Source of the DNA: Paenarthrobacter sp. GOM3
Lineage (GTDB): Bacteria; Actinomycetota; Actinomycetes; Actinomycetales; Micrococcaceae
Assembly (NCBI RefSeq): GCF_018215265.2
Contig: NZ_CP136562.1
Coordinates: forward strand, 1,984,001-2,048,000
Reading direction: 5' to 3'
DNA: 64,000 bases
In this document: in pieces, positions 1-8,110 of the stretch
Numbering within the stretch: the first letter of the stretch is position 1
Layout: each line of letters starts with the position of its first letter
Translations under genes and position numbers: made by a program
Notes under the pieces: model-generated
Told to the model about the DNA's origin: nothing
The model's input: the letters and a program-made list of their open reading frames with translations, nothing else
The model's database searches: none

Positions 1-396
1 CCCCCGGGGGTGACCCAGTGACTGCAGCGCCAGGTTGGCGATGACCTCGTTGGCGTTCATGTTCGTCGAGGTTCCTGCCCCGCCCTGGATGACGTCCACG
101 GGGAACGCGTCGTCGACCTCGCCGGAGGCTACTGTGTCGCAGGCCGAGGCGATCGCTAAGCCAATCTCGTCCGGGATCAGGCCCAGCTCGGTGTTGGTCA
201 GGGCCGCGGCCTTCTTCACAACCGCGAGGGCGCGGACGAGGTGACGGTGGGTTCCCAGCTGGATGCCGCTGATCGGGAAATTGAGGATCGCCCGTTCAGT
301 GTGGATGCCCCACAGTGCGGATGTAGGGACGGCCAAGGAGCCCAGGCTGTCCCGTTCGATCCTGATTCTGGTTTCATGTCCGGTGCTGGTCCTCAT
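1..396 (-). CDS. aspA: Aspartate ammonia-lyase (aspartase), N-terminal part, cut by window edge
   Basis: This is the first 132 residues of an aspartase/fumarase-superfamily enzyme, which releases ammonia from L-aspartate to give fumarate in the cytoplasm. Reverse translation gives an aspartase N-terminus (RIERDSLGSLAVP, then GIHTERAILNFPIS) and the highly characteristic QGGAGTSTNMNANEVIANLA block. The ATG at 396-394 overlaps the stop codon of the upstream aldehyde dehydrogenase (ATGA), which implies translational coupling and a shared transcript. It would be the last step of a homoserine-aspartate semialdehyde-aspartate-fumarate series encoded by the three adjacent genes. Class II fumarase is the alternative, but the N-terminus and the coupling favour aspartase. 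The C-terminal two thirds lie outside the window. Confidence 0.85.
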   Translation of the reverse strand, partial: MRTSTGHETRIRIERDSLGSLAVPTSALWGIHTERAILNFPISGIQLGTHRHLVRALAVVKKAAALTNTELGLIPDEIGLAIASACDTVASGEVDDAFPVDVIQGGAGTSTNMNANEVIANLALQSLGHPRG

Positions 397-1808
397 GAGG
401 CGATCGCAATGACTTTGGGTTGGGTCATTTCCTCGTAGGCGAAGTGGACGCCTTCGCGGCCCATGCTGCCGTACTTCGAGCCGCCGAACGGCATGGCGTC
501 GTGTCGGTAGTCGGAGGAATCGTTGATCATGACACCGCCGGCGTCGATGGATTTGGCGGTCTGCAAGGCGCGGTTGAGGTCCTTGGTGAACACGCCGGCC
601 TGCAGCGCGTACTCGCTGTCGTTGGCCAGTTCGATGGCTTCCTCAGCGGTGTCGAACGCTTCAATTAGGACGACCGGTGCGAACAGTTCCTCGCTCCAGG
701 CCTCGCAGGTCCGGGGCACTCCGGTGAGCACGGCAGGGGTGAGGACCGGCCCGTTAAGGATCCCCCCGGTCAGCAGTTTCGCCCCGGCCGCTACGGCCTC
801 ATCGATCTTCCGCTTCGCTTCGGCGGCGGAGTCGTGGCTGATCATCGGTCCGACATCGGTGTGTTCGTTGCGGGGGTCGCCGGTTTTCAGCGTGGCGGTT
901 TGGGTGACAAAGGCCTCAAGGAAGGTCTCGAACACTGGGCGTTGGACAAGGATCCGCTGTGCGCCGATGCAGTTCTGCCCGGCTGCCCAGAACGAACCGG
1001 ACACACTGGCCTCGACGGCTGCTGGGATGTCGGCGTCGTCGAAGACGATGACGGGGGCATTACCGCCAAGTTCCATGGAAAGGCGCTTGATTCCGGCATT
1101 CGCGGCGATGGCCCGGCCCGTGGCGAATCCTCCGGTGAAGGAGACCATGCGAACCAGTTTGGAGGAGATGATGGTTTGCGCGACTGTCCGGTCACCGAGG
1201 ACAACGGTGACGAAGTCTGAGGGCAAGCCGGCCTCGCGCAACAGGTCCACCAGGAGAATGGCCGTCAAGGGTGTCAGCTGGGAGGGTTTGAGGATGACGG
1301 TGTTGCCGCCGGCGATGGCCGGGCCGAGCTTGTGGGCCACCAGGTTCAACGCGTCGTTATAGGGAGTAATCGCTGCGATGAGCCCCAGTGGTTCACGGGT
1401 GAACCAGCCCTGTCGGTTCTCCGAACCTGCGAACGAGTCGAACGGAACGACTTCGCCGACGTTCCGGCGGGTTTCCGCTGCCGACAGCTTGAGCGTGTTC
1501 ACCGCGCGGGAGACTTCCTTGCGGGCCTGCTTGATGGTTTTCCCTGCCTCGGCGACAATCAACTCCGCGACCTTTTGCGACCGCTGCTGCAACAGTTCCG
1601 CAGCGGAATCCAGGATCCGTCCGCGCTCGTGGCGGGGCATGGCCGCCGCTGCCGGAGCGGAGGCCGCGGCACGGATGAGCTCGACGCGTACATCCGCCTC
1701 ACTGCATTGGGGAAGGGTGGCCAGAACGGTACCGTCAAACTTGTTCCGCACCACCAGGTCTTTGATGGTGGCTTCGCTGTTGGTCTCGGCGATGGCTGTT
1801 TCAGGCAC
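393..1808 (-). CDS. NAD(P)-dependent aldehyde dehydrogenase, possibly for aspartate semialdehyde
   Basis: This is a 471-residue ALDH-superfamily enzyme that oxidises an aldehyde to the acid. The cofactor-binding region (ITPYNDALN, GGNTVILKPSQ), the general-base Glu in SMELGGNAP and the catalytic Cys in GQNCIGAQR are all present, and the C-terminal MPFGGSKYGSMGREG motif is intact. The GTG at 1808 is preferred: AAAGGAG lies just upstream and it overlaps the end of the homoserine dehydrogenase by 8 bases. A longer reading from 1877 would overlap that gene by 77 bases. Its place between homoserine dehydrogenase and aspartase suggests the substrate is aspartate 4-semialdehyde, oxidised irreversibly to aspartate. 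That substrate is inferred from order only; succinate or lactate semialdehyde-type substrates are possible. Confidence 0.85.
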   Translation of the reverse strand: MPETAIAETNSEATIKDLVVRNKFDGTVLATLPQCSEADVRVELIRAAASAPAAAAMPRHERGRILDSAAELLQQRSQKVAELIVAEAGKTIKQARKEVSRAVNTLKLSAAETRRNVGEVVPFDSFAGSENRQGWFTREPLGLIAAITPYNDALNLVAHKLGPAIAGGNTVILKPSQLTPLTAILLVDLLREAGLPSDFVTVVLGDRTVAQTIISSKLVRMVSFTGGFATGRAIAANAGIKRLSMELGGNAPVIVFDDADIPAAVEASVSGSFWAAGQNCIGAQRILVQRPVFETFLEAFVTQTATLKTGDPRNEHTDVGPMISHDSAAEAKRKIDEAVAAGAKLLTGGILNGPVLTPAVLTGVPRTCEAWSEELFAPVVLIEAFDTAEEAIELANDSEYALQAGVFTKDLNRALQTAKSIDAGGVMINDSSDYRHDAMPFGGSKYGSMGREGVHFAYEEMTQPKVIAIAS

Positions 1809-2847
1809 GGACGGCTCCTTTGGCGAATTCGTCAACGGCAATGATGTCGGAAATGAGGGCGTAGGCTGTTTCGACACGTCCGGCTCCCGGACCGGACACC
1901 GTCACAGCGCCAAGCAGGTCGGTGGTGAAGGACACGGCATTGGTGGCACCGGAAATGCCAGCCAGCGGGTGATCGGCCGGGAGGGCTTTGGGCTGGACGG
2001 TAGCGACGATGCGGCCGTCTTCTTCGCGGCGGGCTTCACCGATCAGTTTCCACCGGAGGCCGCTTGCCAAGGCCTGGGCGACGTCATCGCTCTTGATGTC
2101 CTGAATGCCGGTAGTTTCTACGTCGCTGGGGCGGATGTTTGCGCCGAGCAGTTCGTTGGCCAGGATGGCGACCTTCAACCGGACGTCGGAGCCGTCGATG
2201 TCGGCGGTCGGATCCGCTTCGGCGTATCCGAGGCCCTGGGCTTCGGAGATGGCTTCGTCCAAGCGCAGGCCAGCTTCCATGCGGCCAAGGACGTAGTTGC
2301 TGGTTCCGTTCAGGATCCCTTGAACGGCGGTCAGTTTCAGACCTCCGAGCATCTTGTGCGCCAGCCGGATGACGGGCGTTCCGCTCATGACAGCGCCCTC
2401 GTACTCGAAGCGGACACCGCTGTTAGCAGCAAGTGTGCTCAGTTCCTGGCCGTGCAAGGCCACGGGGCCCTTGTTGGTGGTCACGACATGCTTGCCCGAT
2501 TCGATGGCCCATTTCACGTGCGAAACGGCCGGTTCCCCGTCAAGGGGGCTGGTGAAGGTGGCTTCGACCACGATGTCGGCGGGGCTGTTCTTGATGACGT
2601 CTTCGTTGCGGGGGTCGGAGCTGCCGCCCGGGAGTCCGTCGAACGAAGATCCGCGAGGCATGGCGAGGACCGAGGTCAGATCGATGCCGTCCCCTTGGAC
2701 GAGCGAGCCAAAGGCAAGGTCGGTGATCGCTATGACGCGGAGCTCGAACCCGAGTGAAGCGAATCGCTGGGGTTCGTCGCGGATCAGTTCGGCCAAGGCG
2801 CGGTTGACGCCTCCGAAACCAATCAGGGCCAGGTTGTATGTCGTCAC
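1801..2847 (-). CDS. Homoserine dehydrogenase, short form without ACT domain
   Basis: The protein has about 348 residues. It starts with a Rossmann dinucleotide site (ALIGFGGVNRALAEL) and carries the homoserine dehydrogenase signature around VVTTNKGPVALHG, with ILNGTSNYVLGRM and GYAEADPTADIDG for substrate and catalysis. Biosynthetic enzymes of about 430 residues carry a C-terminal ACT regulatory domain. This one ends right after the catalytic domain, so it should lack threonine feedback and could run in the oxidising direction. The GTG at 2847 is chosen because AAGGAGATCACA precedes it; upstream in-frame codons lack a site. It heads the homoserine dehydrogenase-aldehyde dehydrogenase-aspartase operon, consistent with homoserine breakdown. 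Confidence 0.85.
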   Translation of the reverse strand: MTTYNLALIGFGGVNRALAELIRDEPQRFASLGFELRVIAITDLAFGSLVQGDGIDLTSVLAMPRGSSFDGLPGGSSDPRNEDVIKNSPADIVVEATFTSPLDGEPAVSHVKWAIESGKHVVTTNKGPVALHGQELSTLAANSGVRFEYEGAVMSGTPVIRLAHKMLGGLKLTAVQGILNGTSNYVLGRMEAGLRLDEAISEAQGLGYAEADPTADIDGSDVRLKVAILANELLGANIRPSDVETTGIQDIKSDDVAQALASGLRWKLIGEARREEDGRIVATVQPKALPADHPLAGISGATNAVSFTTDLLGAVTVSGPGAGRVETAYALISDIIAVDEFAKGAVRA

Positions 2848-3023
2848 TGTGATCTCCTTGATGGGGCGGTATTGCTGTCCTTTAAGCCTCGGTCCCGGGA
2901 GTGTCAGTTCCCTAGAGACGAAACGCTCGTCAGGGATGACGAAACGGCCGAACAACGTCGCGAGGATGCGCTAACGGTCAGTCCGGTTTGAAATGGGCGA
3001 AATTGTGCCTGTTTGAACGCAGG

Positions 3024-3070
3024 AACGCCGTCGGCCGGGCACCCATGCAGGGTGCCCGGCCGACGGCGTT
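3024..3070. terminator. 21-bp perfect hairpin between two minus-strand operons
   Basis: The arms at 3024-3044 and 3050-3070 are perfectly complementary, with a 5-base loop. A T-run (gttttttcttt) follows on the plus strand at about 3075, and only a short TT follows on the minus strand. It lies 24 bases beyond the stop of the AlaX-like gene, so it most likely ends that transcript, perhaps in both directions. Confidence 0.7.
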
Positions 3071-3093
3071 GAGGCGTTTTTTCTTTGGACGGC

Positions 3094-3972
3094 CTATTCA
3101 GGCAACCGCGCGGATGTCGTCATGACGACCTCTTTGCCGCCATCTGCGTCTTGGGCGCGAAGGTTCACGCCGACGGATGCGAGCTCGGACAGGTCGGAGA
3201 GGTGTGTTCCGCCGCAGGGTATCCGCACTTCGCGGTTGTCCACCCCGGCAATCCAATAGCGTCGATCCGTGAGGTTTTCGCCGTCCGATTCGATGCGGAC
3301 AGGAGCTCCGGCGGCACGCCATTGTTCCAGGAGGGTGTTGATGTTTTTCTCGATAGAGCCCAGGTTCTCGACGAGTCCGGCGGCGTCGAAACCTTTGCGT
3401 CGCAAGGATTTGCCGAGCCGGTAGACGTCGACAGAGGCCAGCTCGCTGATGGTTGAGGTGGCAATGGCTGTTGCGTCAAAGTTTGGGTGACCCAGGCCGT
3501 CGTGCGGGATGTCCTTTGACCACAGGTGGGCTACCTGAGAGTTAAGCGCCAGCGCGGCGACATGGCAGGCCGTGTGGCCGGCAGAAAGAGCCCTCCGGTA
3601 CGGGGCATCAACTGAGACTGAAACCTTGGCTCCTTCTGCAATGGTGTCGTCGGTGTCAACGATGTGGGCAGCAAAGAATGTCCACCCTTCCGACCCCTTC
3701 TTGGCTTTCACGTCCGTGCCCAACTGCAGCTCGTTGCCGTCGGTCGCTCCGACTACACAGTCAGCGATGGGGTAGGACCGGTCGCCGATGGTCAGTTCCC
3801 CTTTATCCGGTCCCTGATCAGGCCACGCGGAATCGACGGGGTGGCAAGCTGTTGTATCCAGGATGACAGCTTGCCGCCCATCACCCGCGGGGATGGTGCG
3901 GAGCACGGTTCCCGATGATGCCACGGCACCGGCCGGGTAGCTAACAGTTGTTTCGCTGATCAAGTGAGACAA
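3094..3972 (-). CDS. AlaX-like aminoacyl-tRNA editing hydrolase
   Basis: The protein has 292 residues and resembles standalone AlaX proteins, which are relatives of the alanyl-tRNA synthetase editing domain and hydrolyse mischarged tRNA. The zinc-site elements are visible: HxxxH in SAGHTACHVAAL, and the C-terminal Cys-plus-His pair in PCGGTHLSDL. The start is TTG at 3972, with AGGAG six bases upstream; the first ATG is far downstream. It lies 85 bases after pdxS in the same direction and ends at a strong hairpin, so it is probably the last gene of the operon that starts at 7008. Being next to a second editing-type protein suggests the cluster guards translation against an unusual amino acid. 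The true substrate is unknown. Confidence 0.8.
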   Translation of the reverse strand: MSHLISETTVSYPAGAVASSGTVLRTIPAGDGRQAVILDTTACHPVDSAWPDQGPDKGELTIGDRSYPIADCVVGATDGNELQLGTDVKAKKGSEGWTFFAAHIVDTDDTIAEGAKVSVSVDAPYRRALSAGHTACHVAALALNSQVAHLWSKDIPHDGLGHPNFDATAIATSTISELASVDVYRLGKSLRRKGFDAAGLVENLGSIEKNINTLLEQWRAAGAPVRIESDGENLTDRRYWIAGVDNREVRIPCGGTHLSDLSELASVGVNLRAQDADGGKEVVMTTSARLPE

Positions 3973-4057
3973 GTCGAACTCCTAAGAAGAGCAGTGTGAA
4001 CCGGACTGAAGACTAGGCTGCAGGGTACAACAGCATGCGCCGTCATCGATGCTGGTC

Positions 4058-4975
4058 TTACCAGCCGCGTTCTGCGAGGCGGTGGGGTTGGGGGATGTCG
4101 TCGACGTTGATCCCGACCATGGCTTCGCCCAGGCCGCGGGAGACCTTGGCAATGACATCGGGATCGTCGTGGAACGTGGTGGCCTTCACGACGGCGGCGG
4201 CGCGCTGGGCGGGGTTGCCGGACTTGAAGATACCCGAACCGACGAAGACGCCGTCGGCGCCGAGCTGCATCATCATCGCAGCGTCAGCCGGGGTCGCGAT
4301 GCCACCGGCGGTGAACAGGACCACGGGGAGCTTGCCGGTGGCGGCGACTTCCTTGACCAGTTCGTACGGGGCCTGCAGCTCCTTGGCCGCAACGTACAGC
4401 TCGTCCTCGGGCAGGGCAGCGAGCTTGGCGATCTCGGCACGGATCTTGCGCATGTGCCCGGTGGCGTTGGAAACATCACCGGTACCGGCCTCGCCCTTGG
4501 AACGGATCATCGTCGCGCCCTCGTTGATGCGGCGCAGGGCCTCACCGAGGTTGGTGGCACCACACACGAACGGAACGGTGAAGTTCCACTTGTCGATGTG
4601 GTTGACGTAGTCCGCCGGGGTCAGGACCTCGGACTCGTCGATGTAGTCAACACCGAGGGACTGCAGGACCTGGGCTTCGACGAAGTGGCCGATGCGTGCC
4701 TTGGCCATCACCGGGATGGACACGGCGGCGATGATCTGATCGATCATGTCCGGATCGGACATGCGGGACACCCCGCCCTGGGCGCGGATATCGGCCGGGA
4801 CACGCTCGAGCGCCATGACAGCCACGGCACCGGCATCCTCGGCGATGCGGGCCTGCTCGACGTTAACGACGTCCATGATGACGCCGCCCTTGAGCATCTC
4901 AGCCATACCCCGCTTCACACGGCTACTGCCCGTTTGTCCGGTGGCGGGTGAGGGCGTGGAGGGTGATGTACTCAT
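4058..4975 (-). CDS. pdxS: Pyridoxal 5'-phosphate synthase subunit PdxS
   Basis: This is a full-length (305 residues) PdxS/SNZ protein, the TIM-barrel synthase that builds PLP from a pentose phosphate, a triose phosphate and ammonia. The conserved blocks are all present: [33 protein letters not shown] (first lysine), [12 protein letters not shown] (second lysine) and [14 protein letters not shown]. The ATG overlaps the stop of the upstream 99-residue gene (ATGA). No pdxT glutaminase lies nearby, although PdxS normally depends on PdxT for ammonia. The gene is therefore either a second copy in the genome or works with a distant PdxT. Sitting in an amino-acid operon suggests extra PLP for a PLP-dependent enzyme, or compensation for a PLP-trapping toxin. 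Confidence 0.95.
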   Translation of the reverse strand: MSTSPSTPSPATGQTGSSRVKRGMAEMLKGGVIMDVVNVEQARIAEDAGAVAVMALERVPADIRAQGGVSRMSDPDMIDQIIAAVSIPVMAKARIGHFVEAQVLQSLGVDYIDESEVLTPADYVNHIDKWNFTVPFVCGATNLGEALRRINEGATMIRSKGEAGTGDVSNATGHMRKIRAEIAKLAALPEDELYVAAKELQAPYELVKEVAATGKLPVVLFTAGGIATPADAAMMMQLGADGVFVGSGIFKSGNPAQRAAAVVKATTFHDDPDVIAKVSRGLGEAMVGINVDDIPQPHRLAERGW

Positions 4976-5271
4976 GGCTGTTCCTTTGGCTCTTCGGTGG
5001 CGGTGTCGGTCTCCAAGCGCGCCACGATGGTGAATTCGTGAGTTTCTATGATTTTGCGGGTCCGTGATTGTTCATCAAAGATCCAGAGGAGGCCCTGTTC
5101 GGACGAGATGTCGGTGACCGGGCCGGCATGGCATACTGCTCCGTCCCGCAAGGCCCGGACGAGCGTTCCCGGGTCAAGGTCTGCGAGCTTGGCAGGCTGG
5201 ATGAAGCCCTCGACCCGGTGGACCGCCAGAGCGGACGATGGGAGGGCGGGTCCCGGAATCTGTGTTCTCAT
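4972..5271 (-). CDS. Small protein of unknown function (99 aa)
   Basis: I do not recognise this family. The protein is soluble-looking, with no signal peptide or membrane segment, and has a compact core (roughly residues 15-90) of alternating hydrophobic and charged residues and an acidic, Lys/Glu-rich tail. It sits 8 bases after the EamA exporter stop and overlaps the pdxS start by ATGA, so it is translated with them. This tight coupling argues that it is a real gene working in the same pathway rather than a chance frame. Confidence 0.65.
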   Translation of the reverse strand: MRTQIPGPALPSSALAVHRVEGFIQPAKLADLDPGTLVRALRDGAVCHAGPVTDISSEQGLLWIFDEQSRTRKIIETHEFTIVARLETDTATEEPKEQP

Positions 5272-5279
5272 GTCAGTCC

Positions 5280-6224
5280 TTATGATCTTTCCTGCCGGGT
5301 CTGATGGGCGGCGTCGCTGCCGGTTAACTCCGTGCCGTAGGCGGCTTGGGGGTCGGAGTCAGGCGGGAGAGCGTGCGGGTGGCGGCGGCCGCCGCGTTGG
5401 GCTGCCGCGCCAGCGAAGACCACCAGCAGGATGCCCACGAGTTGGAGGACCGAGGGGGATTGTGCCAAAACCGCCATGCCGAGCAGCAACGCGATGGCCG
5501 GTTCCAACGCCAGAAGGGTACCGAAAGCGGTGTGGGTCATTCGGCGTAGCGCCCGCATTTCCAGGATGTAGGGCAGGACCGGAATCAGCACTGCCAGGCC
5601 GGCGGCCACGGCCACGATTTCCCACGTCATGTGCCCGAAAGCCTGCGGCAGCCCGAACGGTGCCACGACGACGGCAGCGATGGGGATGGTCAGGGCCAGA
5701 GCCCCGATTCCACTGAACCGATCGCCGACTTTTTGGGTCAACAGGACATAAGCGCCCCATCCGATCGCGCCCATGGCAGCAAACCCGACACCAATCAGGT
5801 CCACCTGGCCCTCCCACGGTTCGGTGAGCAGGACGACACCTGCCAGCGCTGTTGCCGGCAGGACCAAGGAACGCACTCCTCGGCCCCGAAGGGCGGCAAC
5901 ACTGAGGGGGCCGAGGAATTCGATGGCGACCGCGGTTCCCAGGGGAAGGCGTTCCATGGCTGCGAGGAACGTCACCGACATGACACCGGTGGCCACGCCG
6001 AGACCGACCACGGCCGGAGCATCACGAAGGCGCAGGGACCTGAGGGGCGGACGGGCCAGCAGAAGCAGGATGAGCGCGCCCATGCTCAGTCGCAGCCACG
6101 CCGTTCCGATGGTTCCCAGGGTCGGCATCAAGCCTGCTGACAGGGCGGAGCCGAGCTGGATGGAAAACATCGCTGCTATGGTCAGGGCCCAGGGTGGGAT
6201 GGGGCCGTTGGTTGATGTGTTCAT
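5280..6224 (-). CDS. EamA/DMT-family inner-membrane exporter, RhtA-like
   Basis: This 314-residue protein has about ten hydrophobic segments arranged as two EamA repeats; examples are LSMGALILLLLA, GVGFAAMGAIGWGAYVLL and LLGMAVLAQ near the end. It most resembles the RhtA-type threonine/homoserine exporter branch of the drug/metabolite transporter superfamily. The soluble tail (about residues 276-314) is charged. It lies between the B3/B4 editing protein and pdxS in one operon, so a role in exporting a toxic amino acid or excess homoserine is reasonable. The substrate is inferred from family and context. Confidence 0.85.
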   Translation of the reverse strand: MNTSTNGPIPPWALTIAAMFSIQLGSALSAGLMPTLGTIGTAWLRLSMGALILLLLARPPLRSLRLRDAPAVVGLGVATGVMSVTFLAAMERLPLGTAVAIEFLGPLSVAALRGRGVRSLVLPATALAGVVLLTEPWEGQVDLIGVGFAAMGAIGWGAYVLLTQKVGDRFSGIGALALTIPIAAVVVAPFGLPQAFGHMTWEIVAVAAGLAVLIPVLPYILEMRALRRMTHTAFGTLLALEPAIALLLGMAVLAQSPSVLQLVGILLVVFAGAAAQRGGRRHPHALPPDSDPQAAYGTELTGSDAAHQTRQERS

Positions 6225-6279
6225 TGCTGGTTCCCCCCGGCCGGGCAGCCACTTCGTGCACGCGACCTTGGAGGAAGGA

Positions 6280-7008
6280 TCACGTCAGGGTGGATTTGGT
6301 GATGAGATGGTCGGTAATGGTGACCTCGGGGCCGAGCCCGCTGAGGTGTGTTGCGAGTTCCTCGGCCGCTGCCTGCAGGGCGTGGGTGGTCACCGGGTCA
6401 AGGGCGTCCAGGATGAACAACGCCGTGGTGGTCTCGTCCTGTAGTTGCGTCCGTCGGCCCTGTCGCCAGTTCCAACGCCGGCAGGTGACACCTTCGTCAT
6501 CGCACCAGATGACCTCGCCGGGCTCGGGGTGTTCAATCACTGTCTCTCCATTGGACGCAGTGTCGAAAGGTTCCTCGCCGGTGGCGCGGATGAGTCGGGG
6601 CGGGCCGCTGTATTTGGCGAGGTCTTCGCCGCCGAGCGGGATTTGGTGGATCACCGAAATGGCGTTGTAGATGTCGGTCAGCCGGTTCACCCTGGGCAGT
6701 CCGGTGACGGCTCGGCGCAGGAGGGCCTCGAGGCTGTTGCGTGTACGGTTCGGTTTGGCGCCGAAGCCCTGATAGGCAGCACGCCACGCAGCCACATGGG
6801 GGAGGGATTCGACTTTTTGTTCCTGCAGGGCCGTACGCGCGGAGGCTTCGGCTTTCTGCAGCAGCGCCTCACTGGCCTCGTTGCTTGCTCCCGGCATCAG
6901 ACCATCGACAGCAAGCAGCACGGCCCGGTAATCGGGCCGGAGCTCAAAGACGGCAGGGTCGACGTAGCCGGCATCGATGAGCTTGTGAAGCTGGGCAGTC
7001 TCAGACAT
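6280..7008 (-). CDS. Standalone B3/B4-domain protein, candidate aminoacyl-tRNA deacylase
   Basis: The protein has 242 residues and consists almost wholly of a B3/B4 domain, the editing fold of the phenylalanyl-tRNA synthetase beta subunit. Diagnostic stretches are YQGFGAKPNRTRNSLEALLRR, then LPRVNRLTDIYNAISVIHQIPLGG, and a late DDEGVTCRRWNWRQG segment. Published work on Pseudomonas canavaninivorans describes a standalone B3/4 protein, CtdA, that removes canavanine from tRNA-Arg. This gene has the same architecture and sits beside homoserine, aspartate and amino-acid transport genes. It is the first gene of the operon, with GAGGG about 9 bases before the ATG. Assigning canavanyl-tRNA as the substrate is inference. 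Confidence 0.85.
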   Translation of the reverse strand: MSETAQLHKLIDAGYVDPAVFELRPDYRAVLLAVDGLMPGASNEASEALLQKAEASARTALQEQKVESLPHVAAWRAAYQGFGAKPNRTRNSLEALLRRAVTGLPRVNRLTDIYNAISVIHQIPLGGEDLAKYSGPPRLIRATGEEPFDTASNGETVIEHPEPGEVIWCDDEGVTCRRWNWRQGRRTQLQDETTTALFILDALDPVTTHALQAAAEELATHLSGLGPEVTITDHLITKSTLT

Positions 7009-7048
7009 CGGCCGGTTCCCTCAGTGCCTCGAAATATGCAGTATCCAT
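7001..7048 (-). other. Short upstream reading frame overlapping the B3/B4 start
   Basis: A 15-codon frame starts at the ATG at 7048 and ends at a TGA lying inside the first codons of the B3/B4 gene (ATGTCTGA). It has no ribosome site but begins about 6 bases after a -10-like TATGAT, as a leaderless message would. It could couple or tune translation of the B3/B4 gene, or be chance. Confidence 0.25.
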
Positions 7049-7065
7049 AAAGGCATCATACTGCA
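7037..7065 (-). promoter_or_regulatory. Promoter and operator-like inverted repeat of the B3/B4-led operon
   Basis: TGCAGTAT (7037-7044) and ATACTGCA (7058-7065) form a perfect 8-bp inverted repeat with a 13-base spacer. On the minus strand TATGAT (7060-7055) makes a good -10 element, while no good -35 is visible 17 bases upstream, as in activator-dependent promoters. The neighbouring LysR gene (7092-7964) is the natural candidate regulator. Confidence 0.5.
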
Positions 7066-7091
7066 CTGATAGTGCACAGTGGAAGTGGGTG

Positions 7092-7964
7092 TCATTTTTG
7101 CCGCAAGGCGCTCCCCGCGGTCCGCACGGCTGCCGTGATCCGTTCAAGCCGTGGCGAGGCCAGAGACCAGCACTGCCAATAGAGTGCGACGTCGTGCGCC
7201 GTGGCACCCGGAAGTGCCGTAAGTCCACCACGGACCGTGCCGTGCTCAAGCTGCTGTTCGGGGATCATGCCCCACCCCAGTCCGGCGCGCGCCGCCTCGA
7301 GGAATCCTTCGGAGGAAGGAATGGTGTGGGTTGGGGGGAAGCGTTCGACACCTTGGGAGCGGAGGTGGCGATGCTGCATGTCGTCATTGGTGCTGAACCG
7401 AAGCATTGGCATTTCCGGCCAGTTGATTCCGTCTGCGGTTTCGTAGCGTTCGCGCAGGGCGGGCGAGGCAGCCGGGATATAGCGCATGACTCCCAGTGGC
7501 TCCGCCCGGCATCCACCGACCGGTTTTGGCTCGGTGGATACGGCCCCAAGGACATCCCCTTGTCGAAGCAGGCGGCTGCTGTGGTCCTGGTCCTCGATGT
7601 GCAAGTCCAACTCTGTGTCCGCCCATGTCGCTGCTTCGTGCAGGACCGGGGTAAACCACGTGGCCAGGGAATCGGCGTTGACGGCAACTGAGGCGGTGGT
7701 GCGTCCGGCGGGGCCTTGCCCCAGGGAATGGAGGGCATCCGCCTCAAGTTCCTGGATCTGTCGGGCTGTACGCAGCAGTATGGCCCCTGCCTCCGTAGGA
7801 CTGCTTGGCTGGCTGCGGCGCACCAGAATCTGCCCTACGGAGGTTTCCAGGGCTTTGATCCTTTGGCTGACAGCTGACGGGGTGATGCCCAGAAGGTTGG
7901 CTGCGCCGTCAAAGGATCCCGTCGCAACGATGGCGCTCAGTGCCTTCAAATGTTCGAAGTTCAT
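7092..7964 (-). CDS. LysR-family regulator of LysG/ArgP type
   Basis: This 290-residue protein has an N-terminal winged helix (MNFEHLKALSAIVATGSFDG, then GITPSAVSQRIKALE) and a C-terminal effector domain. The pattern matches LysG/ArgP regulators, which sense basic amino acids such as lysine and arginine and switch on exporters. The ATG at 7964 is the only sensible start; the much longer frame reaching back to 8729 runs antisense-like through the ABC ATPase and is low complexity. It lies between an amino-acid ABC importer and the B3/B4 operon, all on the minus strand. A guanidino amino acid as effector would suit both the family and the context, but this is inference. Confidence 0.9.
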   Translation of the reverse strand: MNFEHLKALSAIVATGSFDGAANLLGITPSAVSQRIKALETSVGQILVRRSQPSSPTEAGAILLRTARQIQELEADALHSLGQGPAGRTTASVAVNADSLATWFTPVLHEAATWADTELDLHIEDQDHSSRLLRQGDVLGAVSTEPKPVGGCRAEPLGVMRYIPAASPALRERYETADGINWPEMPMLRFSTNDDMQHRHLRSQGVERFPPTHTIPSSEGFLEAARAGLGWGMIPEQQLEHGTVRGGLTALPGATAHDVALYWQCWSLASPRLERITAAVRTAGSALRQK

Positions 7965-8001
7965 GGTGTAAACGTAAGGTACCTTGGCGTATTTGCCCCC
8001 C

Positions 8002-8043
8002 CCATGGTGTGGACCGCCCCCAAGCGAACAGTCCACACCATGG
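8002..8043. repeat. 13-bp inverted repeat between the ABC ATPase and LysR genes
   Basis: CCATGGTGTGGAC (8002-8014) and its exact reverse complement (8031-8043) flank a 16-base spacer. It lies after the ATPase stop and before the LysR start, both minus strand. There is no T-tract, so it may be an operator, an mRNA-end hairpin or a weak terminator. Confidence 0.55.
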
Positions 8044-8110
8044 TCGGCGTGATGGCAGGTGCTCCACCCCGCAGGGACCCGCAAATCCCTGCGTCTTCCA
8101 GCCCGGGTGT

